Shown here piece by piece: positions 1 through 9,465 of a stretch of 38,852 nucleotides of DNA (position 1 is the first letter of the stretch; each line of letters starts with the position of its first letter). This DNA is from Kofleriaceae bacterium. Lineage in GTDB: Bacteria > Myxococcota_A > Polyangia > Haliangiales > Haliangiaceae. Under the pieces are notes generated by a model. The model made no database searches, was not told where the DNA came from, and saw only the letters and a program-made list of their open reading frames with translations. The stretch is from NCBI GenBank assembly GCA_025357755.1, contig JANXOP010000128.1, positions 1 to 38,852 on the forward strand, written 5' to 3'. The position numbers and the translations under genes are program-made.

Positions 1-422
1 CCCACATCGCGGGCGTCTTGCAGTTCGAAAAAGAGCTGAGCGGCATGCCGCTCTACCTGCAGATCGGCCTCGAAGACGACTACGTCGGCGCCGGGACCTA
101 CTACTTCGAGGACGAGCGCCTCGCGACCTGGCGCAAGCGGGTCGCCGACGACAAGACCGGCAAACCGCTCGTCGCGCTCGTGACCAAGTTGCGCAAGGCC
201 GGATACACGGTCGGTGGCCACGAGGACTACAAGAAGGTCCCGAAAGGCTTCGCTCCGGACCACGCCCGCGCCGAGTTTCTCAAGATGAAGGGGTTGACGG
301 CCGGCTTCCCGGCGATGCCGAAGGGCCTGATCCACAAGCCCGCGCTGGTCGATTGGATGGTCGACCACGGCAAGGCGGTCGCGCCCCTCGTGACGTGGCT
401 TGCCACGACCATCAAGAAGTGA
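1..422 (+). CDS. DUF2461 (TIGR02453-like) family protein, 3' end only
   Basis: The frame is open from the first bases (codons in phase with position 3) and stops with TGA at 420-422, so the 5' part lies outside the window. The visible 140 residues contain the conserved pattern of the DUF2461 family: a 'YLQIG...VGAGTYYFE' strand pair, then 'LRKAGYTVGG', 'YKKVPKGF', 'HARAEFLKMKGL', and a C-terminal helix. The biochemical function of this family is not established. The TTG at 18 is in frame but is very unlikely to be the true start, because family homology already runs through it. No neighbour in the window points to a role; the next gene begins after a 60-bp gap with its own promoter-like sequence. 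Confidence 0.75.
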   Translation, partial: HIAGVLQFEKELSGMPLYLQIGLEDDYVGAGTYYFEDERLATWRKRVADDKTGKPLVALVTKLRKAGYTVGGHEDYKKVPKGFAPDHARAEFLKMKGLTAGFPAMPKGLIHKPALVDWMVDHGKAVAPLVTWLATTIKK

Positions 423-447
423 CTCTCGGAGTGACTCGACCTGCGCA

Positions 448-476
448 TTGACGGGCCGTCAGCGCCGCCATAAGGT
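448..476 (+). promoter_or_regulatory. Putative sigma-70-type promoter of the homogentisate operon
   Basis: TTGACG (448-453, five of six matches to the -35 consensus) is followed after exactly 17 bases by TAAGGT (471-476). The GTG start of fahA at 483 lies 6 bases beyond the second box, so transcription would begin at or very near the start codon. The 12-mer CATAAGGTCCGG (469-480) recurs upstream of thiC at 37830-37841, also 17 bases after a TTG-box. This is prediction by eye only. Confidence 0.4.
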
Positions 477-482
477 CCGGGC

Positions 483-1442
483 GTGAAGCTCGCCACACTC
501 CGAGACGGGTCCCGAGACGGCCGCTTGGTCGTGGTTCGCCACGACGGCGCGGCAGTGGCACCGTGCGAGGCCTGGCCCACGCTGCAGGGTGCGCTCGATC
601 AGTGGAGTGCGGCCGAGCCCGCACTTCGCCAGCTCGCGAAGCGCCTCGATGCCGGCGCGCTCGACGGGCAGCCGCTCGATTTCGCTGGCCTCGCCGCGCC
701 GCTGCCGCGTGCGTACGAGTGGATCGATGGCTCCGCGTTCCTCAACCACGTCATCCTCGTTCGCAAGGCGCGCAATGCGGTGCCGCCGCCGACGCTCGAG
801 ACCGATCCGCTGATCTACCAAGGCGGCTCGAGCGACATGCTCGGCTGTCGCGATCCGTTCGTGCTGCACGATCCGGCATGGGGTCTCGATTTCGAGTCCG
901 AGGTCTGCGTCGTGCTCGGCGACACGCCACTCGGTACGAAGGCGAGCGACGCGGCCGCGTGCGTGAAGCTCGTGATGCTGGCGAACGATTGGACGCTGCG
1001 CAACCTGGTGCCCGACGAGCTCGCGAAGAGCTTCGGCTTCTTCAACAGCAAGCCTGCGACCGCGTTCTCGGCGTTCGCGGTCACGCCCGATGAGCTCGGT
1101 AGCGCATGGCAGCACGGCCGCGCGCATCTGCGCGTGACGTCGACCTACAACGGCAACGTCGTCGGGACGTGCGATGCGGGACCCGAAATGCACTTCTCGT
1201 TCTTCGAGCTGATCCAGCACATCGCGAAGACCCGCAAGTTCGCCGCCGGCACGGTCCTCGGCAGCGGCACGGTCTCGAACGCGGATCGCGAGCGCGGTAT
1301 CTCGTGCCTCGCCGAGCGCCGGATGATCGAGACGATCGAAGGCGGCAAGCCGGTCACGCCGTTCATGCAGGTCGGCGACACGATCGAGATCTCGGCGGGT
1401 GGCGTGTTCGGTACGATCCAGCAGAAGGTCGTCGCGCCGTGA
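483..1442 (+). CDS. fahA: Fumarylacetoacetate hydrolase (fumarylacetoacetase)
   Basis: A 319-residue protein of the two-domain bacterial FAH type; it splits fumarylacetoacetate into fumarate and acetoacetate, the last step of tyrosine degradation. The N-terminal 'MKLATLRDGSRDG' and the following small domain are typical. The catalytic FAH fold shows 'DFESEVCVVLGD' (about residues 138-149) and 'ANDWTLRNL', which carry the acidic metal ligands, then 'SKPATAFS', and near the C-terminus 'GSGTVSN' and 'GKPVTPFMQVGDTIEI'. The start is a GTG chosen because homology begins there and a promoter-like sequence ends 6 bases before it; no Shine-Dalgarno sequence is visible. It is the first gene of a four-gene operon and overlaps maiA by four bases (GTGA). 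The context makes the tyrosine-pathway role much more likely than another FAH-superfamily activity. Confidence 0.92.
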   Translation: MKLATLRDGSRDGRLVVVRHDGAAVAPCEAWPTLQGALDQWSAAEPALRQLAKRLDAGALDGQPLDFAGLAAPLPRAYEWIDGSAFLNHVILVRKARNAVPPPTLETDPLIYQGGSSDMLGCRDPFVLHDPAWGLDFESEVCVVLGDTPLGTKASDAAACVKLVMLANDWTLRNLVPDELAKSFGFFNSKPATAFSAFAVTPDELGSAWQHGRAHLRVTSTYNGNVVGTCDAGPEMHFSFFELIQHIAKTRKFAAGTVLGSGTVSNADRERGISCLAERRMIETIEGGKPVTPFMQVGDTIEISAGGVFGTIQQKVVAP

Positions 1443-2083
1443 AGCTCGTGCTGCACAACTACTGGCGCTCCTCCGCGAGCCATCGCGTGCGGATCGCGCT
1501 CGAAGTGAAGCAGCTCGCCTTCGAGTACGCGATCATCAACATCCTCCAGCGCGATCAGTTCAGCGAGCTCTATCGCGCGATGAACCCGATGTCGCAGGTG
1601 CCGACGCTCGTGGTCACCGAGGACTCCGGCACCACGCATACGTTGACCCAGTCGTTGCCGATCCTCGAGTTCCTCGACGAGCGGTTCCCCACGACTCCGC
1701 TGTTGCCGAAGGACCCGTTCCGCCGTCACCAGGTGCGCGCGCTGTGCGAGGTGATCAATAGCGGGATCCAGCCGCTCCAGAACCTCGCGGTGATCAAGGC
1801 GATCAAGGCGTTGGGGCACGACACCAACGCGTGGTCGCAGAGCTACATCACGCCGGGCCTCGCCGCATTCGAGCAAGCGGTCGAGTCGTCCGCGGGGCTA
1901 TTCTGCGCCGGCGATGCGGTCACGTTCGCCGATTGCTTCCTCGTGCCGCAGCTCGCGTCATCGCGCCGTTTCGGCGTCGAGGTCGAGCGGTTCCCAAGGC
2001 TCCTCGAGATCGAGGCGCGGTGTCTCGCGCTCCCCGCGTTCCAACGTGCTGCTCCCGACCAACAACCAGACGCGGTGAAGTAA
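1439..2083 (+). CDS. maiA: Maleylacetoacetate isomerase (zeta-class GST)
   Basis: A 214-residue glutathione S-transferase-fold protein that isomerises maleylacetoacetate to fumarylacetoacetate with glutathione as cofactor, feeding the FAH encoded just upstream. The N-terminal thioredoxin-like domain carries the zeta-class signature 'NYWRSSASHRVRIAL' (residues 7-21), with the Ser-rich active-site stretch; 'MNPMSQVPTLV' supplies the cis-proline, and 'TQSLPILEFLDE' the glutathione-binding region. The alpha-helical C-terminal domain contains 'NLAVIKAI' and 'TFADCFLVPQL', both usual for the family. The GTG start overlaps the fahA stop (GTGA), and the TAA stop overlaps the hppD ATG (TAATG), which suggests translational coupling. 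A longer open frame extends upstream but is antisense-free overlap with fahA and has no family similarity. Confidence 0.92.
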   Translation: MKLVLHNYWRSSASHRVRIALEVKQLAFEYAIINILQRDQFSELYRAMNPMSQVPTLVVTEDSGTTHTLTQSLPILEFLDERFPTTPLLPKDPFRRHQVRALCEVINSGIQPLQNLAVIKAIKALGHDTNAWSQSYITPGLAAFEQAVESSAGLFCAGDAVTFADCFLVPQLASSRRFGVEVERFPRLLEIEARCLALPAFQRAAPDQQPDAVK

Positions 2084-3249
2084 TGGACAAGCAAGAATCG
2101 ATCGGTATCAAGCGCCTCGAAGGCATCCATTACTACGTGCGTGACCTCGAGCGGTCGCGCACGTTCTACGTCGACAAGCTCGACTTCACCGAGACCTGGC
2201 GCAGCTCGCCCGAGCTCGAGAAGCAAGGCCGCCAGAGATCGGCCGCATTCGAGGCCGGCAACATCAAGGTCGTGTGCAGCGAGCCGGTCGGCGCCACTGA
2301 TTCTGCGTCGATGGGTCGCGCCGCGCGCTTCCTCTCGAAGCACCCGGACGGCGTCGGCACGCTGATCTTCGAGGTCGAGGACATCGAGAAGGCCTTCAAG
2401 TTGATCGAAGCCCGCGGCGGCACGCCGATCGATGACATCCACACCAGCGAGCACCCCGAGGGCACGCTCAAGATGTTCTCGATCGCGACGCCGTTCGGCG
2501 ATTGCACGTTCCGCTTCCGCCAGCACGTCGGTACCCCGCCGCTGTTCCCCGGCGCGGTCGCGTACGAGAGCAAGAAGGCCAAGACCAACCGGTTCGGCTT
2601 CGAGGACGTCGATCACATCACGGCGAACTTCCAGACCATGAAACCGATGCTGCTCTGGATGGAGCACGTGCTCGGCTTCGAGCAGATGTGGGAGGTCTCG
2701 TTCCACACCGCCGATGTCGATCCATCGAAGAAGTCCGGCTCGGGCCTCAAATCGATCGTGCTGTGGGATCCGCACTCCGGCGTGAAGTTCGCGAACAACG
2801 AGCCGCAGCGCCCGTTCTTCAAGAGCTCGCAAATCAACATCTTCAATGAAGAGCTCCGCGGCGATGGCGTCCAGCACATCGCGATGACCGTGAAGGACAT
2901 CCTCCCGGCCGTGCGCGAGCTGCGCGGCAACGGCGTCAGCTTCATGCCGACCCCCGGCACGTACTACGACATGCTCCCCGAGCGGATCGTGAAGAGTGGC
3001 GTCGGCAAGATCGACGAGAATATCGAGGAGCTCCGCGAGCTCGAGGTCCTGATGGACGGCGACCATCACTACCAATACATGCTGCAGATCTTCCTCAAGG
3101 AATCGGCCGGCCTCTACAACGACAAATCGGCCGGCCCGTTCTTCTACGAGATCATCCAGAGGAAGGGCGGCAAGAGCTTCGGCGCCGGTAACTTCCGTGC
3201 GCTGTTCGAGAGCATCGAGCGCGAGCAGCGTCAGCGCGGAATCGTCTAG
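2083..3249 (+). CDS. hppD: 4-hydroxyphenylpyruvate dioxygenase
   Basis: A 388-residue non-haem Fe(II) enzyme converting 4-hydroxyphenylpyruvate to homogentisate. Two vicinal-oxygen-chelate halves are visible, one starting near '[15 protein letters not shown]' and one at 'VDHITANF'. The three iron ligands of the family can be placed at His178 (DHITAN), His266 (VQHIAM) and Glu357 ([10 protein letters not shown]). The C-terminal '[17 protein letters not shown]' is the closing helix that lines the active site. The ATG at 2083 overlaps the maiA stop by one base; the open frame upstream of it belongs to another reading of maiA. Hydroxymandelate synthase has the same fold, but the surrounding homogentisate genes make HPPD the clear choice. 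The stop overlaps the GTG of hmgA by one base (TAGTG). Confidence 0.95.
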   Translation: MDKQESIGIKRLEGIHYYVRDLERSRTFYVDKLDFTETWRSSPELEKQGRQRSAAFEAGNIKVVCSEPVGATDSASMGRAARFLSKHPDGVGTLIFEVEDIEKAFKLIEARGGTPIDDIHTSEHPEGTLKMFSIATPFGDCTFRFRQHVGTPPLFPGAVAYESKKAKTNRFGFEDVDHITANFQTMKPMLLWMEHVLGFEQMWEVSFHTADVDPSKKSGSGLKSIVLWDPHSGVKFANNEPQRPFFKSSQINIFNEELRGDGVQHIAMTVKDILPAVRELRGNGVSFMPTPGTYYDMLPERIVKSGVGKIDENIEELRELEVLMDGDHHYQYMLQIFLKESAGLYNDKSAGPFFYEIIQRKGGKSFGAGNFRALFESIEREQRQRGIV

Positions 3250-4523
3250 TGGAGTACCAGAGCGGCTTCGGCAACGAGTTTGCGAGCGAAGCCGTCGCGG
3301 GAGCGCTGCCGGTCGGGCAGAACTCGCCGCAAAAGGTCCCGTTCGGGCTCTACGCCGAGCAGCTCTCGGGCTCGGCGTTCACCGCGCCGCGCGGTCACAA
3401 CCGCCGATCGTGGGTTTATCGCCTGCGCCCCTCGGCGGCGCATCGCGCCTTCGAGTCAATGCCCGGCGGCACGCTGTGCTCGGGCCCCTTCGCCGATCCG
3501 GCGACGCCGAACCGGCTCCGCTGGAGCCCGCTCTCCATCCCCGCCGAGCCGACGGATTTCCTCGCGGGCCTGTTCACACTCGGCGGCAACGGTTCGCCGG
3601 CGCAGGCGGCCGGCACCGCGGTGCACCTGTACGTCGCGAATCGCTCGATGGATGCGGCGTTCTTCAACTCCGATGGCGAGCTCGTGATCGTGCCGCAGCT
3701 CGGTCGGCTGCGGATCGTGACCGAGCTCGGCGTGCTCGAGATCGCGCCCGGCGAGATCGCGGTCCTTCCGCGCGGCGTCCGGGTGCGCGTCGTGCTGCTC
3801 GATGGCGAAGCGCGTGGCTACGTGGGCGAGAACTACGGTGCGCCGTTCCGGTTACCCGAGCTCGGCCCGATCGGTTCGAACGGCCTCGCGAATCCGCGGG
3901 ATTTTCTCGCGCCGGTCGCCGCGTTCGAGGATCTCGATACGCCCACGCGGCTCGTCCAGAAGTTCCAGGGCGCGCTCTGGCAGACCACGCTCGAGCACTC
4001 GCCGTTCGATGTCGTCGCGTGGCACGGCAACTACACGCCTTACAAGTATGACCTCGCGCGGTTCAACACGATCAATACGGTCAGCTTCGATCACCCCGAT
4101 CCTTCGATCTTCACGGTCCTCACCTCGCCGAGCGACACGCCGGGCACCGCGAACTGCGACTTCGTGATCTTCCCACCGCGCTGGATGGTCGCCGAGGGCA
4201 CGTTCCGCCCGCCGTGGTTCCACCGCAACATCATGAGCGAGCTGATGGGCCTCGTCCGCGGCGCCTACGATGCGAAGGCCGAGGGGTTCGTCCCGGGCGG
4301 CGCCTCGCTGCACAACTGCATGAACGCGCACGGTCCGGATCGCGCGAGCTACGATAAGGCGGTCGCCGCCGATCTCGCACCGTACAAGCTCACCGACACG
4401 CTCGCGTTCATGTTCGAGACCCGCTGGGTGATCTCGCCAACGCGCGCCGCGATGGCCTCGCCCGCGCTCCAGCCCGATTACGACGCCGCCTGGGCGAGCT
4501 TCGCGAAGGCGCAGCTACCGTAG
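3249..4523 (+). CDS. hmgA: Homogentisate 1,2-dioxygenase
   Basis: A 424-residue ring-cleaving dioxygenase that opens homogentisate to maleylacetoacetate. The N-terminus '[13 protein letters not shown]' and '[22 protein letters not shown]' are diagnostic. The iron site is complete: His325 and Glu331 in '[12 protein letters not shown]' and His361 in '[10 protein letters not shown]', matching the spacing of the human enzyme. The GTG start overlaps the hppD stop by one base. With fahA, maiA and hppD this completes the route from 4-hydroxyphenylpyruvate to fumarate and acetoacetate; a tyrosine aminotransferase is not in the window. No regulator gene of the operon is visible next to it. The gene ends 47 bases before the next one. 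Confidence 0.95.
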   Translation: MEYQSGFGNEFASEAVAGALPVGQNSPQKVPFGLYAEQLSGSAFTAPRGHNRRSWVYRLRPSAAHRAFESMPGGTLCSGPFADPATPNRLRWSPLSIPAEPTDFLAGLFTLGGNGSPAQAAGTAVHLYVANRSMDAAFFNSDGELVIVPQLGRLRIVTELGVLEIAPGEIAVLPRGVRVRVVLLDGEARGYVGENYGAPFRLPELGPIGSNGLANPRDFLAPVAAFEDLDTPTRLVQKFQGALWQTTLEHSPFDVVAWHGNYTPYKYDLARFNTINTVSFDHPDPSIFTVLTSPSDTPGTANCDFVIFPPRWMVAEGTFRPPWFHRNIMSELMGLVRGAYDAKAEGFVPGGASLHNCMNAHGPDRASYDKAVAADLAPYKLTDTLAFMFETRWVISPTRAAMASPALQPDYDAAWASFAKAQLP

Positions 4524-4570
4524 CCTGCGACACCCGATGCGACGGGACGCGCCGACCTGCATCAGAGGGC

Positions 4571-5149
4571 ATGAACTGCTTCGCCCTGATCACCGCCCTC
4601 GGGCTCCTCGCCGCCTGCGGCAGCTCCTCCACGATGGCCGCCGACGACATGCCCGTCGACGGCTCGGTCCCTATCCACATCGACGCGAATGACTGCGCCG
4701 GACTCGCGAAGAGCGCCTCCGATGCGGCGACCGCGTGCGGTGCGCCGCTGCCGTCCGGTGCGCAAGCGAGCCTCGAGCAGTGGTGTCGCAAGGGCGTCAC
4801 GCGGGTCGCGGCATGCGGTGGAGATCCAGCGGCTGGCCTCGCCTGCTTCGGGTCGGCCGATGCGAGCGATTGGACCTGCGCTCTCGGCCAAGCGTATCCC
4901 TCGTGCGGTGGTGATGCCGCCGCCGCGCTCGGCGCGTATTGCTTGATCGCCTCGGGCAACCCGGCCTGCGAATCCGGCATCGCGTGCGTGTACGACTCCG
5001 ATTGCAGCGGCAGCTTCTCCTGTAACTCGGTCACCAAGCAGTGCTTCGGCACGACCTCCTATTGCGTCGGGCTGCCGTGCACGTACGACATCGATTGCCC
5101 GAGCCACGAGAAATGCAACAGCGCCGAGCACGCGTGCGTCGCTAATTAG
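4571..5149 (+). CDS. Putative Cys-rich lipoprotein
   Basis: A 192-residue exported protein with a lipoprotein signal: hydrophobic core 'FALITALGLLAAC' with the lipobox cysteine at residue 16, followed by Gly-Ser-Ser. The central part contains several Cys pairs ('AACGGD', 'SCGGDA'), and the C-terminus has two copies of a roughly 20-residue Cys-rich motif ('CVYDSDCSGSFSCNSVTKQC' and 'CTYDIDCPSHEKCNSAEHAC'). Such repeats are frequent in myxobacterial surface lipoproteins. The function is unknown. The ATG follows an AGAGGG stretch that lies very close to it, so initiation is uncertain. Its stop overlaps the stop of the convergent sigma-factor gene (5146-5149). Confidence 0.7.
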   Translation: MNCFALITALGLLAACGSSSTMAADDMPVDGSVPIHIDANDCAGLAKSASDAATACGAPLPSGAQASLEQWCRKGVTRVAACGGDPAAGLACFGSADASDWTCALGQAYPSCGGDAAAALGAYCLIASGNPACESGIACVYDSDCSGSFSCNSVTKQCFGTTSYCVGLPCTYDIDCPSHEKCNSAEHACVAN

Positions 5150-6000
5150 TGCTCGTACGACAGCGTGTGGCGCAGGGAGTAGTCGAGATGATCCGCTGCC
5201 TTGGCCATCGCACTATCGAGCTCGGTGCCGGTGAGCCGCAAGGCGTCGCCGATCTCGCGGCGCGTGCGCCGGAGCAAGGTCTCGCGGATCTGCGCGATCC
5301 AGCGCGCGGCGGTCGCACCGTGCACGTTGTAGAAGGCTCCGATCTCCGCGACGGTGGCCGCGTGCAGGTAGTGCTGCCGCAACAGATTTCGTTCGCGTGG
5401 CGTGAGCGTCGCGAGAGCCGTGTTGAAGCCGTCGCGATAGATCCGCTGCTCGTTCGCGCTCAGCGCAGGCGGCTCGACGTGCAGCACTGTTGCGAGATCG
5501 ATCGGCAACGGTGCTTCGCGCTTACGGCTGCGTACGAGCTGCAGCGCCTCGCGGACCGCGACCACGCGCAACCAGCCACCGAGGCTGCCGCGCCCGTGAT
5601 ACTCGGCGATCTTGCCGGCGCCACCATGCGCGAGCACGCGATCGCGCACCGCGGTCCTCACGTCTGCGACCAGGGCGCTGCCGCCATCGAGGTGTGCCAC
5701 GGCGGCATCGAGGCCTGGCAACAGCACGAGCTCGAACGCGCGCAAGGCCGCTCCATCACCGCGCAAGATCGCGCACGCGAAGTAGAGGTCCCCGATCGCC
5801 ACGGTCGCGATCGCCTCGGGCAGCGGTGCATCGGGCAGGCAGGTCGCGAGGTGTGCGACGAATTCGTCGTCGGGAACATCGCTCTCCGGGAACGCCGCAC
5901 GTGCTGAAGCGAACGCCGCCATCAAGCTGGCTTCGATCACCTCGCGCGACGGCGCTGACTCCGCCGGGCGGAGCGCGAGCCATCGATCCGCGAGTGTCAT
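5146..6000 (-). CDS. Sigma-70 family RNA polymerase sigma factor, myxobacterial type
   Basis: A 284-residue protein if the ATG at 5998-6000 is used. The N-terminal half is a family-specific region ('DDEFVAHLATCLPD', 'GDLYFACAILRGDGAAL'). A degenerate sigma region 2 follows ('GRGSLGGWLRVVAVREALQLVRSRKRE'), and then a clear region 4 helix-turn-helix ('LTPRERNLLRQHYLHAATVAEIGAFYNVHGATAARWI'). The layout resembles the 'RNA polymerase sigma-70 factor, Myxococcales family 1' (TIGR03001). It is transcribed divergently from the kinase at 6009, with only 8 bases between the two proposed start codons, a strong hint that the two work together. The frame is open further upstream, but that part would lie antisense inside the kinase and looks non-coding. 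A profile search should settle the family. Confidence 0.75.
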   Translation of the reverse strand: MTLADRWLALRPAESAPSREVIEASLMAAFASARAAFPESDVPDDEFVAHLATCLPDAPLPEAIATVAIGDLYFACAILRGDGAALRAFELVLLPGLDAAVAHLDGGSALVADVRTAVRDRVLAHGGAGKIAEYHGRGSLGGWLRVVAVREALQLVRSRKREAPLPIDLATVLHVEPPALSANEQRIYRDGFNTALATLTPRERNLLRQHYLHAATVAEIGAFYNVHGATAARWIAQIRETLLRRTRREIGDALRLTGTELDSAMAKAADHLDYSLRHTLSYEH

Positions 6001-6008
6001 GGGCGACC

Positions 6009-8765
6009 ATGGTAGCGTGGACCGTGTGCCCGGGAGAAGAACCGATCGCCGCCTATGCGGCGGGCCGGCTCGGGCGCAGCGAGCGCGATGCGATCGATGC
6101 GCACCTCGATACCTGTAGCGCGTGTAGCGAGATCGTCGCGGTGCTCGCGAAGCTCGCGACGAACGCACCGCACGTCACCCAGGATCCGTCGCATCGCACC
6201 GGTCCGACGGCGCCCGACGATCTCGATCGCCTGCTGGAGGGCCACCTCGGCCGCTACCTGCTGCTGTCGCGGATCGGTGCCGGTGGCATGGGCGTGGTGT
6301 ACGCGGCCTACGATCCCGAGCTCGATCGCCGGGTCGCGCTCAAGTTGCTGCGCCGGACGAGCTCGACGGATGTGCTGCGCTCCGAGGCGCGCGCGATCGC
6401 CAAGCTCGCGCATCCGAACGTCGTGGCCGTCCACGACGTCGGTCGCGTCGATACCACCACTACGAACCGTACGTCGTTCGTCGCGATGGAGTTCGTCGAC
6501 GGCATCACGCTCCGCGATTGGCTCGGCGAGGCGCGCACGCCGGATCAGATCCTCGAGGTCTTCCTCGGGGCCGGTCGCGGCATCGCCGCCGCGCACGCCG
6601 CGGGTCTCGTCCATCGAGATATCAAGCCGAGTAACATCATGATCGGGCGCGATGGCCGGCCACGCGTCCTCGATTTCGGGCTCGCGAGCGGAACGCCCGA
6701 GGCGATCGGCGGCACGCCGGCGTACATGGCACCCGAGCAAGCGCGCGGCGAGAACGTCGACGCGCGCACCGATCAGTACGCGTTCTGCGTGTCGCTGTGG
6801 GAAGCGCTCACGAGTGATCGTCCGACCGAACCGCTGACCGCGACGGGCATGCTGCTCTACGTTCCCGATCGCGTGGTGCGTGCGCTTCGCCGGGGGCTCG
6901 CCCAGGATCGCGACGCGCGCTTCCCCTCGATGGAGGCGCTGCTCGCCGAGCTCGGGCCCGGGCCTTCGCGTCGTCACCTCCCGTGGCTCGTCGGCGCGGT
7001 CGGGCTCCTCGCAGGTGCGCTCGTCGCGATGTTCGTGCTGCGCAGCGAGCCGGTAGCACCGTGCAGCCTCGCGGGCGCGCCGATCATCGCGGTGTGGAGC
7101 GGGCCGCAGCACGCGCTCGTGCGCAGCGCGTTCGCCGCGACGAAGCTTCCGTTCGCGAACGTCGCCACGAGCCAGGTGATCTCGCAACTCGACGCGTGGG
7201 CAGAACGGTGGCAACGCGGTGCCGAACAGAGCTGCGGCGCGACCTCGATCGAACGCACGCAACCGGTCGAGGTCCACGCGCTTCGCCAAGCCTGCCTCGA
7301 CGAATTGCTCGCCGAGCTCGGGCCGGTCGTCGCCCTCGCGAGTCATCCAGATCCGGCTGTCGTCGCGAACGTCGAGGCGCTGGTCGGGAGCCTACCCGCG
7401 CCGGAGCGCTGCAACACCGGCTCGCAGCTTAGCTCGATCGCTCCTCCACCCGAGAAGTCGCGCGCGGAGATCGCCGCTCTCACCTCGCGCACCGCGGCGC
7501 TCGAGGCTGCGTTGAGCATCGGTCGCACGGACAAGGTCGCGATCCACGCCGTCCATCTCCGCGCCCGCGAGCTCGCGTACGTACCGCTCCAAGCGCGTAC
7601 GCAGTTCCTCGAGGCCCGGCTCTCGAACGCACTCACCGAGTTCTCCGCCGCGATTCCGGAGCTCCACGCCGCCGCGCGCCTCGCGACCGCCGCACACGAC
7701 ACCGAGCTACTCGTCGAGATCTGGATCGAGCTCGTCAAGTCGCTCGGCAACGACGTCCGCACGACCGACGAAGCCGACGTGTTCGATGGCTACGTCGCGG
7801 CATTGATCCCGCAGCTTCCGGACCGCGCGAACCAGGAGCTCTCGCTCGAGCATGCGCGCTGCACGCGCAACGTCACCGCGAAGGATGCCGCGACCACCGC
7901 GACCCACTGCCAGGCTGCCATCGCGCTCGCCGATCGAGCGAACAAGCCCGCGCTCGCGGCCGCCGAGCGCACCCGGCTCGGCCACTTCCAGCGGATGCTC
8001 GGCCACACCGACGAAGCGCTCGCGACCCTCGAGGGCGCGATCCGCCAGGCCGAGAAGGTGTTCGGTCCCGACCATCCCGATACCGCGATCGCGTACTACG
8101 CGTATGGCATCGCCCTCGCCGACGATCCGACGACGTCGACGCGCGCGATCGCGGCCCTCCAGCACGCCCTCGAGCTCCGCCGCAAGGCCTTCCCCGAGGG
8201 CAGCATCGCGCTCGCCGAAGCGCTGCAAGGTCTTGGCGATGCGCTCGCGACCGCGGGTCGCCACGCCGAGGCGGTGCCGTTGCTCGAGGAAGGGCTCGCG
8301 ACGCTCGAGCGCATCCACGCGAGCAGCACCGCGACCGCGGTCAACCTGCACATCCTCGCGGGGATGTCGCTGGTCGAGATCGATCGGCCAGCCGAGGCGC
8401 TCGTCCACGACCTGGCCGCCGCCGACCTCGCCGATCGCGCGCTCGAGCACCGCGAGGAGCTCGCCGCGATGGCCTTACGCTTGGCCGCCGAAATCGAAGC
8501 GGGTCGCGATCGACCCGCGATCGGGCTCGTCGATGCCGAGCGGGCCCTGCGTCTGCTCGACCGCGGCAAGGGCTCGGCCGCCGCGATCGGCAAGACCCAG
8601 CTCGCGATCGCCAGCCTCGCGGCAGCGACGAAGGATCTGGTGCGCGCACACGCGATGGCCATGATCGCCCGCACGACGCTGCTCGGGGCAGGACCCGCCG
8701 GCGCTGAAGATCTTGCGGAGGCCGACCAGTTCCTCGAGGCCCACCCAATCGGCCAGGGCGAGTAA
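6009..8765 (+). CDS. Ser/Thr kinase with N-terminal zinc anti-sigma-like motif, TM helix and TPR-like region
   Basis: A 918-residue protein. Residues 7-39 carry Cys7, His32-x3-Cys36-x2-Cys39 within 'AHLDTCSAC', the pattern of zf-HC2/ZAS anti-sigma domains. A Hanks-type kinase domain follows (about 81-320): glycine loop '[10 protein letters not shown]', Lys in 'VALKLL', catalytic 'HRDIKPSN' (near 201-208), 'DFGLA', and a very short activation segment leading to '[10 protein letters not shown]'. One transmembrane helix lies at about 324-344. The remaining roughly 570 residues are mostly helical with TPR-like repeats toward the end ('[25 protein letters not shown]', '[15 protein letters not shown]'). 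The domain order implies a cytoplasmic zinc motif and kinase with an extracytoplasmic TPR region, unless the topology is reversed. An alternative GTG at 6024 would start the protein at 'MCPGEE' and fits a TAGCGT box at 6013-6018. It sits head-to-head with a sigma-factor gene. Confidence 0.85.
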   Translation: MVAWTVCPGEEPIAAYAAGRLGRSERDAIDAHLDTCSACSEIVAVLAKLATNAPHVTQDPSHRTGPTAPDDLDRLLEGHLGRYLLLSRIGAGGMGVVYAAYDPELDRRVALKLLRRTSSTDVLRSEARAIAKLAHPNVVAVHDVGRVDTTTTNRTSFVAMEFVDGITLRDWLGEARTPDQILEVFLGAGRGIAAAHAAGLVHRDIKPSNIMIGRDGRPRVLDFGLASGTPEAIGGTPAYMAPEQARGENVDARTDQYAFCVSLWEALTSDRPTEPLTATGMLLYVPDRVVRALRRGLAQDRDARFPSMEALLAELGPGPSRRHLPWLVGAVGLLAGALVAMFVLRSEPVAPCSLAGAPIIAVWSGPQHALVRSAFAATKLPFANVATSQVISQLDAWAERWQRGAEQSCGATSIERTQPVEVHALRQACLDELLAELGPVVALASHPDPAVVANVEALVGSLPAPERCNTGSQLSSIAPPPEKSRAEIAALTSRTAALEAALSIGRTDKVAIHAVHLRARELAYVPLQARTQFLEARLSNALTEFSAAIPELHAAARLATAAHDTELLVEIWIELVKSLGNDVRTTDEADVFDGYVAALIPQLPDRANQELSLEHARCTRNVTAKDAATTATHCQAAIALADRANKPALAAAERTRLGHFQRMLGHTDEALATLEGAIRQAEKVFGPDHPDTAIAYYAYGIALADDPTTSTRAIAALQHALELRRKAFPEGSIALAEALQGLGDALATAGRHAEAVPLLEEGLATLERIHASSTATAVNLHILAGMSLVEIDRPAEALVHDLAAADLADRALEHREELAAMALRLAAEIEAGRDRPAIGLVDAERALRLLDRGKGSAAAIGKTQLAIASLAAATKDLVRAHAMAMIARTTLLGAGPAGAEDLAEADQFLEAHPIGQGE

Positions 8766-8784
8766 CCGATTCGCGCCGAGCCCG

Positions 8785-8790
8785 TATACT
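8785..8790 (+). promoter_or_regulatory. Putative -10 box of msrA (leaderless type)
   Basis: TATACT matches five of six positions of the -10 consensus and ends 6 bases before the msrA ATG, so the predicted transcript would begin at the start codon. No good -35 hexamer is visible at 16-18 bases upstream, and no Shine-Dalgarno sequence precedes the ATG. Confidence 0.35.
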
Positions 8791-8796
8791 GCTCCC

Positions 8797-9465
8797 ATGT
8801 TCTTCTCCGCATCCAAGAAGACCCAGATGGTCACCGCCGAGTCAGCGTTGCCCGGTCACAAGCATCCGATCCACGTCTCGGAGAACCACTTCGTCAACGG
8901 TCACCGGATCGTCGCGCCGTTTCCCGAGGGCATGAAGCTCGCCATGTTCGGGCTCGGCTGCTTCTGGGGTGCCGAGCGCCTGTTCTACAAGACCCCCGGG
9001 GTCTACGCGACCGCGGTCGGCTACGCCGGCGGCTACACCGAGAACGCGAGCTACGAGGAGGTCTGCTCGGGCAAGACCGGCCACACCGAGGTCGTGCTCG
9101 TGATCTACGACCCCGCGGAGAGCAGCTACGAGAAGCTGCTCGCGGTGTTCTGGGAAGGCCACGATCCAACCCAGGGCATGGCGCAAGGCAACGACGTCGG
9201 CACGCAGTATCGCTCTGCGATCTACACGACCGATGCCGAGCAAGCGGCCGCTGCCGCAGCGTCACGCGAGATGTATCAAGCGCAACTGCGGCAAGCGAAG
9301 CATCACGGCGACATCACGACCGAGATTCGCGACGCACCTGCGTTCTATTACGCCGAGGACTACCACCAGCAGTACCTCGGCAAGAACCCGGGCGGCTACT
9401 GCGGCCTCGGCGGCACGGGCGTGTCGTGCCCGATCGGGCTCGGCGCTAGTTCCCAGCAGCCGTAG
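8797..9465 (+). CDS. msrA: Peptide-methionine (S)-S-oxide reductase
   Basis: A 222-residue MsrA that repairs methionine-S-sulfoxide in proteins. The catalytic Cys55 lies in the 'GLGCFWGAE' motif. '[25 protein letters not shown]', 'TGHTEVV', '[23 protein letters not shown]' and '[11 protein letters not shown]' are all family hallmarks. The C-terminal '[16 protein letters not shown]' provides two resolving cysteines, as in the longer E. coli-type enzymes. The ATG at 8797 is preferred because it begins a normal-length MsrA and follows a -10-like TATACT; in-frame codons further upstream overlap the end of the kinase gene. The last 20 bases overlap the 3' end of the convergent lipoprotein gene. 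Confidence 0.95.
   Translation: MFFSASKKTQMVTAESALPGHKHPIHVSENHFVNGHRIVAPFPEGMKLAMFGLGCFWGAERLFYKTPGVYATAVGYAGGYTENASYEEVCSGKTGHTEVVLVIYDPAESSYEKLLAVFWEGHDPTQGMAQGNDVGTQYRSAIYTTDAEQAAAAAASREMYQAQLRQAKHHGDITTEIRDAPAFYYAEDYHQQYLGKNPGGYCGLGGTGVSCPIGLGASSQQP

Noticed and set aside
5149..5907. Plus-strand open frame opposite the sigma-factor gene
   Set aside because: Region 4 helix-turn-helix is clear on the minus strand; the plus frame has no motif.
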